This document shows, piece by piece, positions 1 through 11,934 of a stretch of 64,000 nt of DNA. The stretch covers positions 170,488,034-170,552,033 of the forward strand of contig NC_073302.1 of assembly GCF_027595985.1 (NCBI RefSeq), given 5' to 3'. Origin of the DNA: Sorex araneus (Eukaryota; Chordata; Mammalia; Eulipotyphla; Soricidae). The position numbers and the translations under genes are program-made. The notes beneath the pieces are model-generated. The model had not been told where the DNA came from and searched no databases. It worked only from the letters and a program-made list of their open reading frames with translations. Numbering within the stretch: the first letter of the stretch is position 1; every line of letters begins with the position of its first letter.

Positions 1-37
1 GAGCTAAGTGACACATTAATCTGTCTATCGCAGAGCT

Positions 38-350
38 GAGGGGTTAGTCTTGGCTCTGTGCTCGGGGGCTACTCCCTGTGGTGCTCAGGGGTCCAGGTTG
101 TGCTGAATACTGAACATGGGCCAGCTGCATGCAAGGCAAGCTCCTTGACTCCTATGCTAGCTCTCTAGTCACATTATCCTTTAAAACAAGTTTTATTTAC
201 TTTGTTTCTTTGTGGGGGTGATATCTGGGCCACATCTGGCTGTACTTAGGAGCGTTTCAGGCTCTGAGCTCAGTGAACCATATGTGGCCGTGGGGATTTA
301 AACCAGGCCAGCGTGGTGCTAAGCAAGCTCCTTCACCCCTGGACTGTCCT
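38..350 (-). mobile_element. two old SINE copies (38-172, 205-350)
   Basis: Both are strongly diverged, recognised by tctgtgctc, ggtgctcaggg and gcatgcaaggcaag remnants. Confidence 0.65.
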
Positions 351-685
351 TCTACACAAACCCCCAATATTTGTACTTAAGTTCCTTTGGGTTAGAAACA
401 GTCATGCATAATACATGTGTGTATGACACAGAATTTATATAAATATAGTACACTAAATTTGAATAGCTATTTCAAATGACAAATGATGACAATTCTCTCT
501 ATAGCACATTCATATGTATATGCTAATCTGCTATATTTCAATTATATACTTTATATTATATAATATTTTTAGTTCATAGAATATTAAGATACAGAGCTTC
601 TCCAGAATGAGTTTTCTACTCTTAATGTTCTTTTAAATATACATATGACAAGGGCTAATAAAAATGAAAATGTTTAATTTTTTTT

Positions 686-932
686 CGGCAGAGCCTGGCA
701 AGTTACCCGTGACATATTCAATATGCCAAAACCAGTAACAATGGACCTCATTCCCCTGATCCAATGGGGCAACGTTGGGAAGGACAAGTAAGGAAAGGCT
801 GCTAAAATCTCAGGCTCTTCGTCTTCCTGTAGTGAGCAGACGCCATTGGGCTACACTAGCACAGGACAGGGATGAATGGAGACGTTACTGGTGCCCAGTC
901 GAGCAAATTGATGAACGTGATGACAGTATACA
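686..932 (+). mobile_element. headless RTE derivative (5' UTR joined to 3' end)
   Basis: Bases 686-820 match the RTE 5' UTR (compare 38093-38240), and 820-932 match the RTE 3' end (compare 42650-42765), so the ORF has been deleted. There is no tRNA head. It ends in the tgatgacagta microsatellite start. Confidence 0.8.
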
Positions 933-965
933 GTGATACAGAATTCTTTTTGGTGAAAGTAAGAG

Positions 966-1133
966 GAGGGGATGGAGACATAGTATTGTGGTGTATACAG
1001 CTGACCCAGGGTTTGAATTCCTGCACGCCATATGGTCCTACCCACTGCAGCATCACCAGGAGGGATCCCTGGGCACAGAGCCAGGAGTGAGCAAAGCAGG
1101 TGTGGCCCGAGAACAAAAAAAAAAAAAAAAGGA
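966..1133 (+). mobile_element. A-tailed SINE, diverged
   Basis: Head worn; the second half (ccatatggtcc, agagccaggagtgagca) is clear, with a 17-A tail. It abuts the headless RTE derivative. Confidence 0.8.
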
Positions 1134-2007
1134 AAACAAAACAAAAACGTGGGTGAAAGGATTTCTCTCTTTATCTTAAAGCATTTGCCTTAGAAACATA
1201 ATTTTAAGTAATTTAGCGCCTTTGAAATACATCCCTTGAAAGAGTAGAGATAGGCCTTTTGCTAGTGTCCTCAGCTATGACCTTCCAACTCAAGAAGCAT
1301 CTTTTAAAAATGCAAAAACCAGAGGATGGCTCTACCAACTCCAAGTTCCAGTGGAAGAACTAGAATTGAATTTCAGGGAGGATTTTGCATCCATTTGCAA
1401 AACCAACTCCTGTTTCTTCTCAGGACAAAGACAATGGAATATTATGATGCACGCTATGTGGTGGAAAGTGCTCAGAAGCCCTCTATTTAAAGCTCAGTTG
1501 TTGTTTATCTTAGAAAGAGGCATTTGGTTGTTTGTGGGCTACATAAAGTGTGAGATTCCTCTCCTTCTTCGCAAACTTAGCAGACTGTCCATGCTGTTCA
1601 TGGATTCTGAAATTTACAGTGTTGAATAATAAAAGTGTTTTCTTTCTCCCTGCCTTTCTGGAAAGGATTTCTGAGATAAGAGATCTTGTTTTCAGTTATC
1701 ATTTCCCATCAGTATGTTATATTTTTAATAAGTCATTTATGCTGACTTTTATGACGATGAAAATTACCTGTATTCTAATATAAAATACGATGGAAGAAAA
1801 AACATAGAAACAATATACTTGATTCCATTTCTTTAATAATTTAATGAAGCAATACCTTACTTTTAAAGAAGCAACTGCTATGTACTCATTAAATAACAGA
1901 AATTTTTATTGCAGTTTGCACATTTGTCATCCGCAAGAGATAAATTATTAGAACATTTATTAACCAAAAGGATTTAGGTATGTGTATTTAACTTAGAGTC
2001 AACACTA

Positions 2008-2262
2008 TATATAGCACTATAGCACTGTCATCCCTTTGTTCATCGATTTGCTTGAGCAGGCACCAGTAACGTCTCCATTGTGAGACTTGTTATTACTGTT
2101 TTTGGCATATTGAATATGCACAGGTAGCTTGCCAGGCTCTGCCGTGAGGGCGGGATACTCTTGGTAGCGTGCCAGGATCTCCAAGAGGGGCGGAAGAATC
2201 GAAACGGGGTCAGCTGCATGCAAGGCAAATGCCCTACCTGCTGTGCTATTGCTCCAGCCCCC
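2008..2262 (-). mobile_element. composite SINE (tRNA head + RTE ends)
   Basis: The head is at the right (gctggagcaatagcacagcagg on the minus strand), with the RTE 5' UTR-derived middle and RTE 3' terminal block at the left. Fairly diverged. The left end has only a short agtgcta repeat. Confidence 0.85.
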
Positions 2263-2785
2263 AATATATATGAATACAAAATACTTTTATCAAAGAACAT
2301 GAAATTAGTGGGAAACTGCTTAGTTGTTTCTATTTCCCACCCTATTTGGTAACAATTACTTTTGGGTAGGTGATAATGAGGACTAATCTGGTAGATTGAT
2401 TCTCTATGAAAATTCCAAGGAAGAGGACATGAAATTTGCAAATAACATTGCAAATGCTTTTGTTCACTTCTGATTTATTCATCAAACAAGAATGCTTACC
2501 TCTAAATTAAATTAATAAAAATCAAGCATCAGTATTGGAAAACTTCGAGAAATAATAGCAATTTGATAAGCTATCTATTTGAAGGCATTGCCTATATTTT
2601 TCAACCTAATCAAATAGTGACAATCATGCTGAATTCTGAAGGGAGGAATTCAATTAAATATTTTTTCTGAAGAGGTAAGAATAAAAACCAAATTCTAAGA
2701 GTAGGAAAAACTAAGACTAGACTAGATAAATGCTGTGAATATAAACCATAACACAAACTTACTTGAAATAATTATCAATATTTAC

Positions 2786-2917
2786 CTTGCAGCATTTTGC
2801 TCTATCTTTTCATCAATGTCGCTGAGGATCTGCTTAAATTCCAACTCTCCAGGAAATGAATTCAACAAACAATGTAGGTCAAAAGAATTATGGGAATATT
2901 CATCTCCCAAATCCATT
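2786..2917 (-). CDS. coding exon (132 nt) of unrecognised minus-strand gene
   Basis: The acceptor is ttcttgttccacag and the donor is tgcaag/gtaaatat. One completing base, 43 codons and two leftover bases with no stop. The peptide begins [20 protein letters not shown], then [20 protein letters not shown]. It is acidic, and its second half looks like an amphipathic or coiled-coil helix. The ATG near the exon start is judged internal because the upstream exon joins in frame. Further exons must lie left of position 1. Family not recognised. Confidence 0.8.
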
Positions 2918-3587
2918 CTGTGGAACAAGAATAAAAAAATATATCAGAGCCCTCATGAAATAAAGAAGTGGGGAGAAAAAATCCCAACTCAAGTTGTGAT
3001 ACAAAACAAAAGACAGTGATTCCCAGCTACCGGCAAAATGAAATACAGCCCTAGGAGAATGAAAGTATCATTAAACCAGGTATAATGTTCCGTTATTTAA
3101 ATTCCATGAGGTATGGCCTAATTTTCACACCTCTCCATGGTTTGAAAGCTGAACAAAACAGCACCCCTCAGAGAGTACTTTGGCATCTTCTCCCTGAAAC
3201 CACGAGCTACAGAGGAAATCACAAACCCTCATAGACCACTGTGACCAAGGGCGGTCTTTGCAAGAATCAACACCTTCCCTCAGCTCCTGTCAACTAACTG
3301 GCCAGGAAATTATAGCTTGAAACCTATTTATGTGAAAGCAAGCTTCTTAAATTTCTCTAAATCCCGACAGCCTAAGTACTGATAACTACAGCTTAAATAT
3401 TCTACTCCTATGAGAGATAAATGTATTTTCTCACTATCTATAAAAGCTTCGATTTTTAACCCAATGGATTCTTATATATTTATTAAATGTTTGGCACATA
3501 AAAAGCTCTGCTGTAAAAAACTGCAACGATTCATGGAGTTTTTATTCATGGAGTTTTTATTCTGTTGAAGAAAAAATGTTTTAAAAA

Positions 3588-4097
3588 ACAGAGAGGTAGA
3601 GTGATAGAACAGTTGGTGGGGAGCTTGCCTTGTATGCAGTCGACCCTGGCTCAATCCCTGGCATTCTATATGGTCCCCCAAGGACCACCATGAGTAATTC
3701 TTGAGTTCAGAGCCAGGAGTAATCCCTGAGCATTACTGGGTGTGGTCCCCCAACCAAAAACCAACAAACCAAACAAAAAACACACAGATACATGTTTAAA
3801 AGATTACATCATAAAAATGTTATAAGGCTTAATAATAAAGCAGGACAATGAGATAAAATAAGAACGATGGAGCTGGGCACAGTATAAATGATTATATTAA
3901 GGGAGGTCAGAGAGGTGTCTTTTTATTTAATTATATTTGTTTGTGGGCCACACCTGGAGGTGTTCAGAACTTATTCCTGGCTCTATATTTAGAGTTCATT
4001 CCTGGAGGTGCTCTGGGTACCATAGGGGGTGCCAGGGAATCAAACCCAGGTCAGCTGTACGCAACATAAGCATACCTGCCGTGCTATTGGTTCAGCC
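3588..4097. mobile_element. two A-tailed SINEs (3588-3783 plus, 3930-4097 minus)
   Basis: The first has a tail of caaac-rich repeats; the second is an older copy. About 145 bp of non-repeat sequence separates them. Confidence 0.85.
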
Positions 4098-4460
4098 CCA
4101 GAAAAGGTGTCTTATGAGTAGAAGGAAGAAAGTAAGCTAAGGTGAAATGATGGAAAAGATAAATTTGCTTCCTAATTACTTTAGTCAAAAAACTACTCTT
4201 ATCATAAATGAAATTATTTGCCATATTTAAAAAACTTTGCATTCTCTTCATGTTTTATCATTATAAAAATTAGGGGGGGAGCTAAAATAATTATTTCTGC
4301 TTTTGGTAGATTTCTCATCTTTCATTTTATTATTTTCTATGTCTTCATTTGAAACAACTGGCAGCCTTAATATTTCTGCCAATCTATCAATAATTTCTTT
4401 CAACTTAAAATTTCAAATATAATCCACAAATGTTTCTTGACTATGAATGTACTTCATCCG

Positions 4461-4651
4461 ATTTTTTTTTGTTTGTTTGTTTGCTTTTTGGTTCACACCC
4501 GGCAATGCACAGGGGTTACTCCTGGCTCTGCACTCAGGAATCAGGTCCCTAGCAGTGCTCAGGGACCATATGGGATGCTGGGAATCAAACCCAGGTCGGC
4601 CTCATGCAAGGCAAACGCCCTACCCGCTGTGCTATCTATCACTCCAGCCCC
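4461..4651 (-). mobile_element. A-tailed SINE
   Basis: Complete, with a (TTTG)n-modified tail at the left. Confidence 0.92.
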
Positions 4652-5130
4652 TCCATCAGACTTTTTGCAATACTTTGTGGTAACTGCGTGTTTTGGTGCT
4701 GCTAAGAATATCTGTTGTTTTATATTACAATGATACTGAATGTATCAAAGTTAATTCTTCATTAAAATCAGTTTGGGAATAAAAAATGCTGGACTGGAAA
4801 ATGTTGACAATTCCAATGCATTTGGTGACAATGATTTTGAAGAATTTCTGGTTAATATAGTTGTATAATTTTTTTCTATGAAACTTCCATATGGATTCAA
4901 TTGGTAAATATAATTTTTATGATAATCTTTCACTGATTAGAGCAGATACTGAAGCATAGTCTATATGATAATATTCTCTAGCATAAAGTCAATATCCCCT
5001 CTTAGGATAAAACATACTTTTATAGATCTATTCAGATTTCCCCTCAAAATCTTTCAAATTCTCCTCAACTCACTCTTACTAAATTGTATATTTGTAGGAT
5101 TTATCTACTTCATAAAAATTAAAAATTTAT

Positions 5131-5945
5131 GAGCTCCCATTTGACCCAGCAATACCACTGCTGGGAATATATCCCAGAGAGGCAAAAAAGTATAATCGAA
5201 ATGGCATCTGCACATGTATGTTCATCGCAGCACTGTTTACAATAGCCAGAATCTGGAAAAAACCCGAATGCCCTAGAACGGATGACTGGTTGAGGAAACT
5301 TTGGTACATCTATACAATGGAATACTATGCAGCTGTTAGAAAAAAGGAGGTCACAAATTTTTATTTAAGTGGATCGGCATGAAAAGTTTCATGCTAAGTG
5401 AAATGAGTCAGAAAGAGAGAGACAGACATAGAAAGATTGCACTCATCTATGACATATAGAATAACAGAGTGGGAGACTAACACCCAAGAATTGTAGAAAC
5501 AACTACCAGGAGGTTGACTCCATGGCTAGGAGGCTGGCCTCACATTCTGGGGAAAGGGCAACTCAGAGAAGGGATCACCAACTATAATGTAGTCGAAGGC
5601 CATGTGGGAGAAGGGAGTTGCGGGCTGAATGAGGGCTAGAGACTGAGCACAGTGGCCACTCAACACCTTTATTGCAAACCACAATAGCTAATTAGAGGGA
5701 GAGAGCAGAAGGGAATGCCCTGCCACAGTGACAGGGTGGGGTGGGGGGGAGATGGGATTGGGGAGGATGGGAGGGATGCTGAGTTTACTGGTGGTGGAAT
5801 ATGGGCACTGGTGAAGGGATGGGTTCCCGAACTTTGTATGGGGGAAGCATAAGCACAGATGTGTATAAATCCGTAACTGTACCCTCATGGTGATTCATTA
5901 ATTAAAAATAAATAAATTTATTTTTAAAAAAAAATAAAAAAATAA
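5131..5945 (+). mobile_element. 5'-truncated LINE-1
   Basis: Begins in ORF2 at the [12 protein letters not shown] region, continues to the ORF2 end, the 3' UTR with a G-rich run (5741-5749), and an aaataaa-type tail. Confidence 0.92.
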
Positions 5946-6165
5946 AAAAAATAAAAAAAGAAAGAATTCACAGGATACTGAACAAGACAAAACCAAAATA
6001 AATCTGCTGCATAACAAAGTGGAAATACAAAATGACTTAAATGTCTATACACCATGTAGAATTCTTTTCCTGAAATAAAGTTTTCACTAAGTTAAAAAAA
6101 AAATTAAAAATTTATTAGCACAAAAGTATGTATTTTATTACTTTTAAATGTACATACCTGTTAAA

Positions 6166-6356
6166 AATAATTTGTTTGTTTGTTCATTTTGCTTTTTGGC
6201 TTTCTGGGTTACACCTGGCAATACTTCTGGCTCTGCACTACTGGTGCAGGAATTACTCCTGGTGGTGCTCAGACAACTATATGGGATACCAGGGATTGAA
6301 CCCAGGATGTCTGTATGTGGGCAAACACCCTCCCTGCTGTACTATCACTTTGGCCC
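6166..6356 (-). mobile_element. A-tailed SINE
   Basis: Full length, moderately diverged, with a (TTTG)n tail. Confidence 0.88.
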
Positions 6357-6489
6357 AAGACACAGTTTTCAAATAAAAAAAATATATCAACTTATCATTG
6401 ATTTATAATTTTGAGGAATTTTAGAGGTTTAGTTTTGTTCATCTACATATGTGTAGGTGTCACTACCTCCACAATACATTTTTTTTTAA

Positions 6490-6755
6490 AAAGTAAAATC
6501 TCTCATAAGTGGAATATAAAGAAACATAGTAAGGGAGAAACAAATGACCCCAATCATCAGAAGTGAAGATTCTGTCAAGATAAATGAGCTTATGTGGAGA
6601 AGAGTGGCAGGGAGGGGCTCCCAAGGTACTGGTGGAGGGGGAAGGGTACTCTGGTGACGGTGTAGTATTGAAATGATATATGCAGGAAAGGTATAATTAG
6701 CAGTACTATAAATCCAAGTATGCTAATAAAAACAGCGAAGATTTTTAAAAAGAAA
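6490..6755 (+). mobile_element. old L1-like 3' end
   Basis: ctctcataagtggaatataaagaaac through actggtggaggggg to a short A-rich end. Confidence 0.6.
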
Positions 6756-7089
6756 GTCAATCAATACAAAGAAGGCATTAAAGGACTGCCATTTGATGAT
6801 GGTGATGATGATGGTATTAATAATAATGTGCAGTTTCCATGTGACCTGCATAGATCTCTGATGCTTCATGCCCATGATATGGGTTCAAGATGAATCAAGA
6901 TGAGAAACAAGAGTCACCTTTATATTCAAAAGGCTACAAGTATGATCCATGACAGATAAGAAAAATGTGACCTCCCACAACCACTGCCATGTGAACTCAT
7001 CCACCTACCCTGCTCTTCAGATTCACAGCCTAAATCTCAGAGGAGGTGGCAGCCAAGCAGCTAATATTATGGACATCATGGTCGACACC

Positions 7090-7685
7090 CACCACTCCCT
7101 CTGCTGAAACTCTGGGGTGCGCATGGGAGGGGGTCAGCTATGTCCTCGCGCTGCTGAAGCATTGGCAGCTGCACTCACACACACTCCTACATCAACAGCC
7201 TGTGGCCTAACTTCACAGCTTCACTCAGAATCTCTGCAGACCCACCCCAGTTCTACAGATCCTGAAGTTTCTGGACTGCGTGACACCTCCAAAACCCACA
7301 GGACTGTAATTCCAGTAGGAACACACCAAATTTGATGAGAAAGTTATGTTGAAGCCAACTCAACAAACAATAACAGTAAGACAGGAAGCTTAATTAGGAA
7401 AGAACAGCTCAGTACATCCTCAAAGACTTAACAATCTATGGTGAGATACAATATTTTTTACAATTTTTCTTTTACCGAAGTGTTTTTGATCATTCCTTTT
7501 GCCATTTGGTTGTAACAAGTAATATGGGACAAATTATTGTGTGCCTGCTAAAAGGGCAGGCTTGGGAAAACGGGGACAAAGGTGGAGGGGAGGTGGAGGG
7601 ATTGGTGTTGGAACATCAGAAGTCCATAACAATTATAACTCTGTAAACCATGGCATTTAAATAAAGTAAAAATAAAATGTTTTAA
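7090..7685 (+). mobile_element. old L1-like segment with 3' end
   Basis: The last 150 bp (ggtggagggattggtgttggaacat ... aataaagtaaaaataaa) look like L1 3' UTR. The upstream part (7090-7540) has ORF-like C/A-rich sequence that I cannot place. Confidence 0.45.
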
Positions 7686-7778
7686 AAAGAAAAAAACAGA
7701 ATAAAAAGGTCAAGAAACCTAATCCAAGTGAATACAGGAAACATGAAAAATAAAAGGGGGAGTGTAAGTAGTAGGCTA

Positions 7779-8003
7779 TGATAGCACTGTTGTACTGCTT
7801 GAGCAGGCACCAGGTCTCCATTGTGAGACTCGCTGGAACTGTTTTCAGCATAAAGAATATTCAACAGGTAGCTTGCCAGGCTCTGCCCTGCGGGCGGGAT
7901 TCTCTCAGTAGCTTGCTGGACTCTCTGAGAGGGGCAGAGGAATTGAACCCAGGTGGGTCGCATGCAAGGCAAACGCCCTACATGCTGTGCTATCACTCCA
8001 GTC
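7779..8003 (-). mobile_element. composite SINE
   Basis: Full head and middle. The 3' terminal block has lost about 15 bases around the caccag(taac)gtctcc region. Confidence 0.85.
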
Positions 8004-8051
8004 CACTAGACTAGTAGGTGATATTAAAGTTTAGATTTGTCACTTGTCACT

Positions 8052-8850
8052 TGTCATGCCATTGATCTTCGATTTGCTCGAGCGGGCACCAGTAATGTCT
8101 CCATTCGTCCCTGTCACGAGCTAGTGTAGCCCAATGATACCTGCTCGCTCCAGGAACAGGAAGAGCCTCAAACCGTTCATTCAGAGTTTTGACGAAGTCT
8201 GACCATCAAACCCAGATGACCCCCCTACTGGAGCCAGATAAATACCTCACCAGCAGACCTCCACTGCCTCCACTACCCAGCCGCTGCCATGCTCCAGGCC
8301 ACTTTCCGGTCATTTGGGCTGAACGTTACGCATGAGTGAAGCCCCACAGACCCAGGTAAAGCAGAACTTTGCATACTTGGACTCCAGGCTCAACAAGACC
8401 TGGAAAAAACATCCTTTGTCTGCCTCCTCCAATCTCCGGTGCCCCACCCCAGAGATCAAATCCAGAACACCCACCCTACTGGAGTCTGATAAATACCTCA
8501 CCGGCAGACCTCCACTGCCTCCACTACCCAGCCACCACCACGCTCCAGGCCGCTTTCCGGATACTTAGCATAGGACACTAAATACTCATTTTTCATAATT
8601 TTTGTACCATATTTTATGGGCTTCAAATACGGTGTGAACCATGGGAACACCTGTAAGGGCGATTGGAGGGTGCCCTAAAAGCCTCTATCCCTCTCGGAGA
8701 GCCCAGCAAGCTACTGAGAGTACCCCGCCCGCACGGCAGAGCCTGGCAAGCTACCCATGGAGTATTCGATATGTCAAAAACAGTAACAACAATGGGCCTC
8801 ATTTGCCTGACACCAAAAGAGCCCCCAGTTAGGCAGCATTAAGAAAAAAA
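8052..8850. mobile_element. RTE copy with inverted halves
   Basis: 8052-8207 is the RTE 3' end on the minus strand (compare 42595-42770). It is followed by 8208-8850, RTE 5' UTR on the plus strand (compare 37760-38200). This head-to-head layout is what twin-priming inversion of a minus-strand insertion would leave. The 5' UTR part carries two copies of an 85-90 bp unit (8222-8308 and 8469-8555). Confidence 0.75.
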
Positions 8851-8973
8851 AAGTTTAGATTTAGTTTTCTTATTAGGAGAGTAGCAATCCCTGAAGGATT
8901 GTTATGAGAAAGGAATGGGCAGTAATTGGTGAGAGCATGGACATACACCAAGGGAGGGCTAAGGGTCTATAGT

Positions 8974-9000
8974 GGTGTGTGTGTGTGTGTGTGTGTGTGT

Positions 9001-9031
<31 letters not shown>

Positions 9032-9033
9032 GA
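8974..9033. repeat. (GT)n(GA)n compound microsatellite
   Basis: About 14 GT units followed by about 15 GA units with two interruptions. Confidence 0.97.
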
Positions 9034-10184
9034 GACAGAGACAGAAAGAGTCAGATGAGGGAGTAGGCAGCAGAGAGGCAGGAGCAAAAATGGTCTCTTC
9101 TCTCAAAGCACAGACACAAGAAGAGGAATAACATCACCTAGAGGGGGCAATGGAAGGACTACTGTTGGAAAAGACAAGTAAATTCCTGGGGTCCAATTTA
9201 GTTCGAAATACTTCAGTGGTGTTCAGAAAGGCAGTACTACCTTTAAACATTTTAGGGGGAAAATAAAGAGGTTGTAATGCTGTGGAACATGGCACAGCTT
9301 TAAATTATGTTAATGTTCCTATAGTGTGACAATATGTTCCAGCTACTGTCATCAGGGAGATGATAATTTGACAAAATGAATAAAGCCTTAACAATACATG
9401 GTCAATAAAAAAAGTAAGATAACTTTTAGGAGTACAGTAACTGTTTTTAAAATTGTTTCAAAAATTGTCATTCCATGATACTGTTTTAAAATGTTTATTG
9501 CAATGTTTCTGAAAATTGTTGTATATGATTTTAAGTGTTATAATATCATAAATGAGTACTAACAACCAATCTAATTTGTTATTGCCTTTTAAATATAATC
9601 TATGTTTAAAATTCTCATCTAAGTCAAACATCAGTAGATCAAGTTTCAGCTGTAGGCACTTATAACAGTTATAAATTCCTTAGAACAGTGACTATAATAA
9701 AATATGAACATATTAAAAGCAGTTCCAGGAAACATTCCAATAAAGCAATAAAAAAAATCATACCTTATGTGATCAAAAGAAAGTCCACATAAATAATTTT
9801 GAATTGTCACTCATCCTTTAACATATTTTAAAACGATAACACTCGACTCCATGATACATCTTTTCCTTCTTTTGAACACATACAATGACTAAAGCCCTAT
9901 CTTTTTTCTCTTTCTTCAATAATAAAAACTCAAAAAGCCATTCTTTTTATGGCCAATATATGCTTAAAAAGGAGTTAAAGATGACAGAAAAACCAACCAC
10001 TGGGCGGAAATCTACATGGAAACTGAGCTAGTATATGGAAAACATTAGATCTATGTGATTTGTCCTATGTGGAAAAGTCCAGTGAGGAGAATCACACACC
10101 TGTTTAAATTTATGAACTGAACGGAATTTGTATGTCTACCAACAAATGACCTTCTTCTGTTGTTTGAAAAAGAACAGAAAAAAA

Positions 10185-11400
10185 GGGACAAGGAAGTTGT
10201 GGTATACATATACACAATAGAACATGATGCAATTATATGAAAAGATGAGATCTAATGGATAGACTTGGAGAGTATCATGCTGAGTGAAATGAGTCAAAGG
10301 AGGGGAATAGACATAGAATGACTGCATTCACCTGTAGGATGTTAAAAAAAAAAAAAAACTATGAAACTAATATTGAAGGCCAGGGAAAATAGGCCAGGAG
10401 AATTGGCCAATCGTTGGTCAATAGTGTGGGATATGGAGGGTAGTTAAGATAAAGGAGGGTCCATTGTGACATGGGTCACTGTCATCCCGTTGCTCATCGA
10501 TTTGTTCAAGCGGGCACCAGTAACGTCTCTCATTGAGAGACTTATTGTTACTGTTTTTGGCATATCCAATACGCACGGGTAGCTTGCCAGGCTCTGCCTC
10601 ACGGGCTCGATACTCTTGGTAGCTTGCCGTGCTCTCGAGAGGGGCGAAGGAATCGAACTCTGGTCGGCCGCGTGAAAGGCGAACACCCAACTGCTGTGCA
10701 ACCCATTGTGACAATACTAGTTGGACATGATCACTCTGAACAAGAACTGAGTGATGAAAGCAGGTAAAGGGATATTCATGATAACCTTTCAGTATCTATA
10801 TCACAAACCGTAATGCCTAAAATGAGAGAAAGAGAAAGAGAGCGCGAGAAGAGAGGTGCCTACCATAAAGGCACGCTGTAGGGAAACTGGGGACACCGAT
10901 GCAGAGAAATTACACTGGTGGAGGGATGGGTGTTGGAATACTGTATGAGAAATGCAATAATGAACAATTTTGCAATGCTTTACTTCATGGTGGTTCAATA
11001 AAAAAGACAAATAAATAAAACCTGGACTTCTCATTTAAAAAAAAAAATTAAGATGAGATCTTGCAGTTTGCTATGATCTGGTTGGAGCTGGAAGACATCA
11101 TGTTAAGTGAAACGACTCAGACCGAATGACATGCCAGATGACCTCCCTCATCTGTGATATAAAAAGAAAACAAAATAAGGGAATGAACCATATCAAACAC
11201 ATTCTTGGCCTGTGGTTACAAAGCTGAGATTGCCAAGCAATGGGGACAGTGGGTGACAGGGAGAAAGGAGAGCTAGAAGTGGCAGGAGGACACTAGCGCA
11301 GGCTCACAGGCATTTGTGTGTGAGGGAAGTGCATAACTGTGTATCAAAACCACAAACATCAACACTATCATAACCATGTTACCTAAACTACATTAAAAAA
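10185..11400 (+). mobile_element. older L1 3' ends (10185-11035 and 11055-11400)
   Basis: The first shows tatacacaatagaacatgatgc, ctgagtgaaatgagtca and an end at catggtggttcaataaaa, interrupted by a composite SINE. The second repeats the tagttaagtgaaac region and ends in attaaaaaa. Confidence 0.75.
10472..10702 (-). mobile_element. composite SINE with target-site duplication
   Basis: TSD ccattgtgaca at 10461-10471 and 10703-10713. It sits inside an older L1 fragment. The terminal block reads [15 protein letters not shown] if translated, matching the RTE ORF C-terminus. This is the clearest evidence here that the composite transposes as one unit. Confidence 0.9.
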
Positions 11401-11417
11401 ACTATTAACTTATTCCT

Positions 11418-11572
11418 TTTTTTTTCTTTTGGTGTTTGAGCCACACCTGGCAGTATTCAGGGTTTACTTCTGGCTCTCCACTGAGAGATAATTGCTGGTG
11501 GGACTCATATGGGCTGGTGGGGATGCAAAGCAGGTGGGCTGTATGACTGCACTATCTCTCTAACCCCAACCT
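11418..11572 (-). mobile_element. old A-tailed SINE
   Basis: T-run then ttggtgtttgagccacacctggcag. The head is degraded and shortened. Confidence 0.75.
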
Positions 11573-11639
11573 GCTCAAATAAAAGCATTAATAGAACATA
11601 TTTAACTCTTAAGCATCATTAAAACAAAAATCAATGAAG

Positions 11640-11770
11640 TTGAGTTCATATTCTGGTTCTACTAATGTCCGTGTGACTGGGTAAATCACTCAATCTCTCA
11701 AGAGGAACGGAGTGCACATTCCTCATTTATAAAATGAGGTGAAAAGATTCCTTTTGTTTTACATTTCTTC
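11640..11770 (+). mobile_element. MIR fragment
   Basis: ctggttctactaatg...gtgactgggtaaatcactcaatctctcaag...cctcatttataaaatgagg matches the MIR core. Confidence 0.82.
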
Positions 11771-11934
11771 TAGCTATACATTTGTTATATCCCCTAAGGT
11801 ATGGTAGGAGAAGGACATACGTCCAAAGCTCCAGAATATAGCTTCCAATGAGCTATTTCATTTATCAATACTATTATTTCCCTGATAGTGTGGACTCTCA
11901 GAGTCAGTTCTAACTTTCCTTTCCTCAAGAGGGG

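Larger units (their letters stand above)
1..2785 (-). other. intron downstream of the last visible exon
   Basis: No exon with a fitting phase-2 acceptor is seen. It holds two worn SINEs at the left edge, a headless RTE derivative, an A-tailed SINE and a composite SINE. Stretches of about 350-685, 1140-2000 and 2270-2785 are AT-rich and otherwise featureless. Confidence 0.5.

Noticed and set aside
1351-1629. 92-codon plus-strand ORF
   Set aside because: No splice signals, no recognised domain, and wrong strand; length is within chance for this window.
7117-7335. Small plus-strand protein-coding gene
   Set aside because: It lies in a repeat-like segment leading into an L1-type 3' end, with no promoter or splice context.
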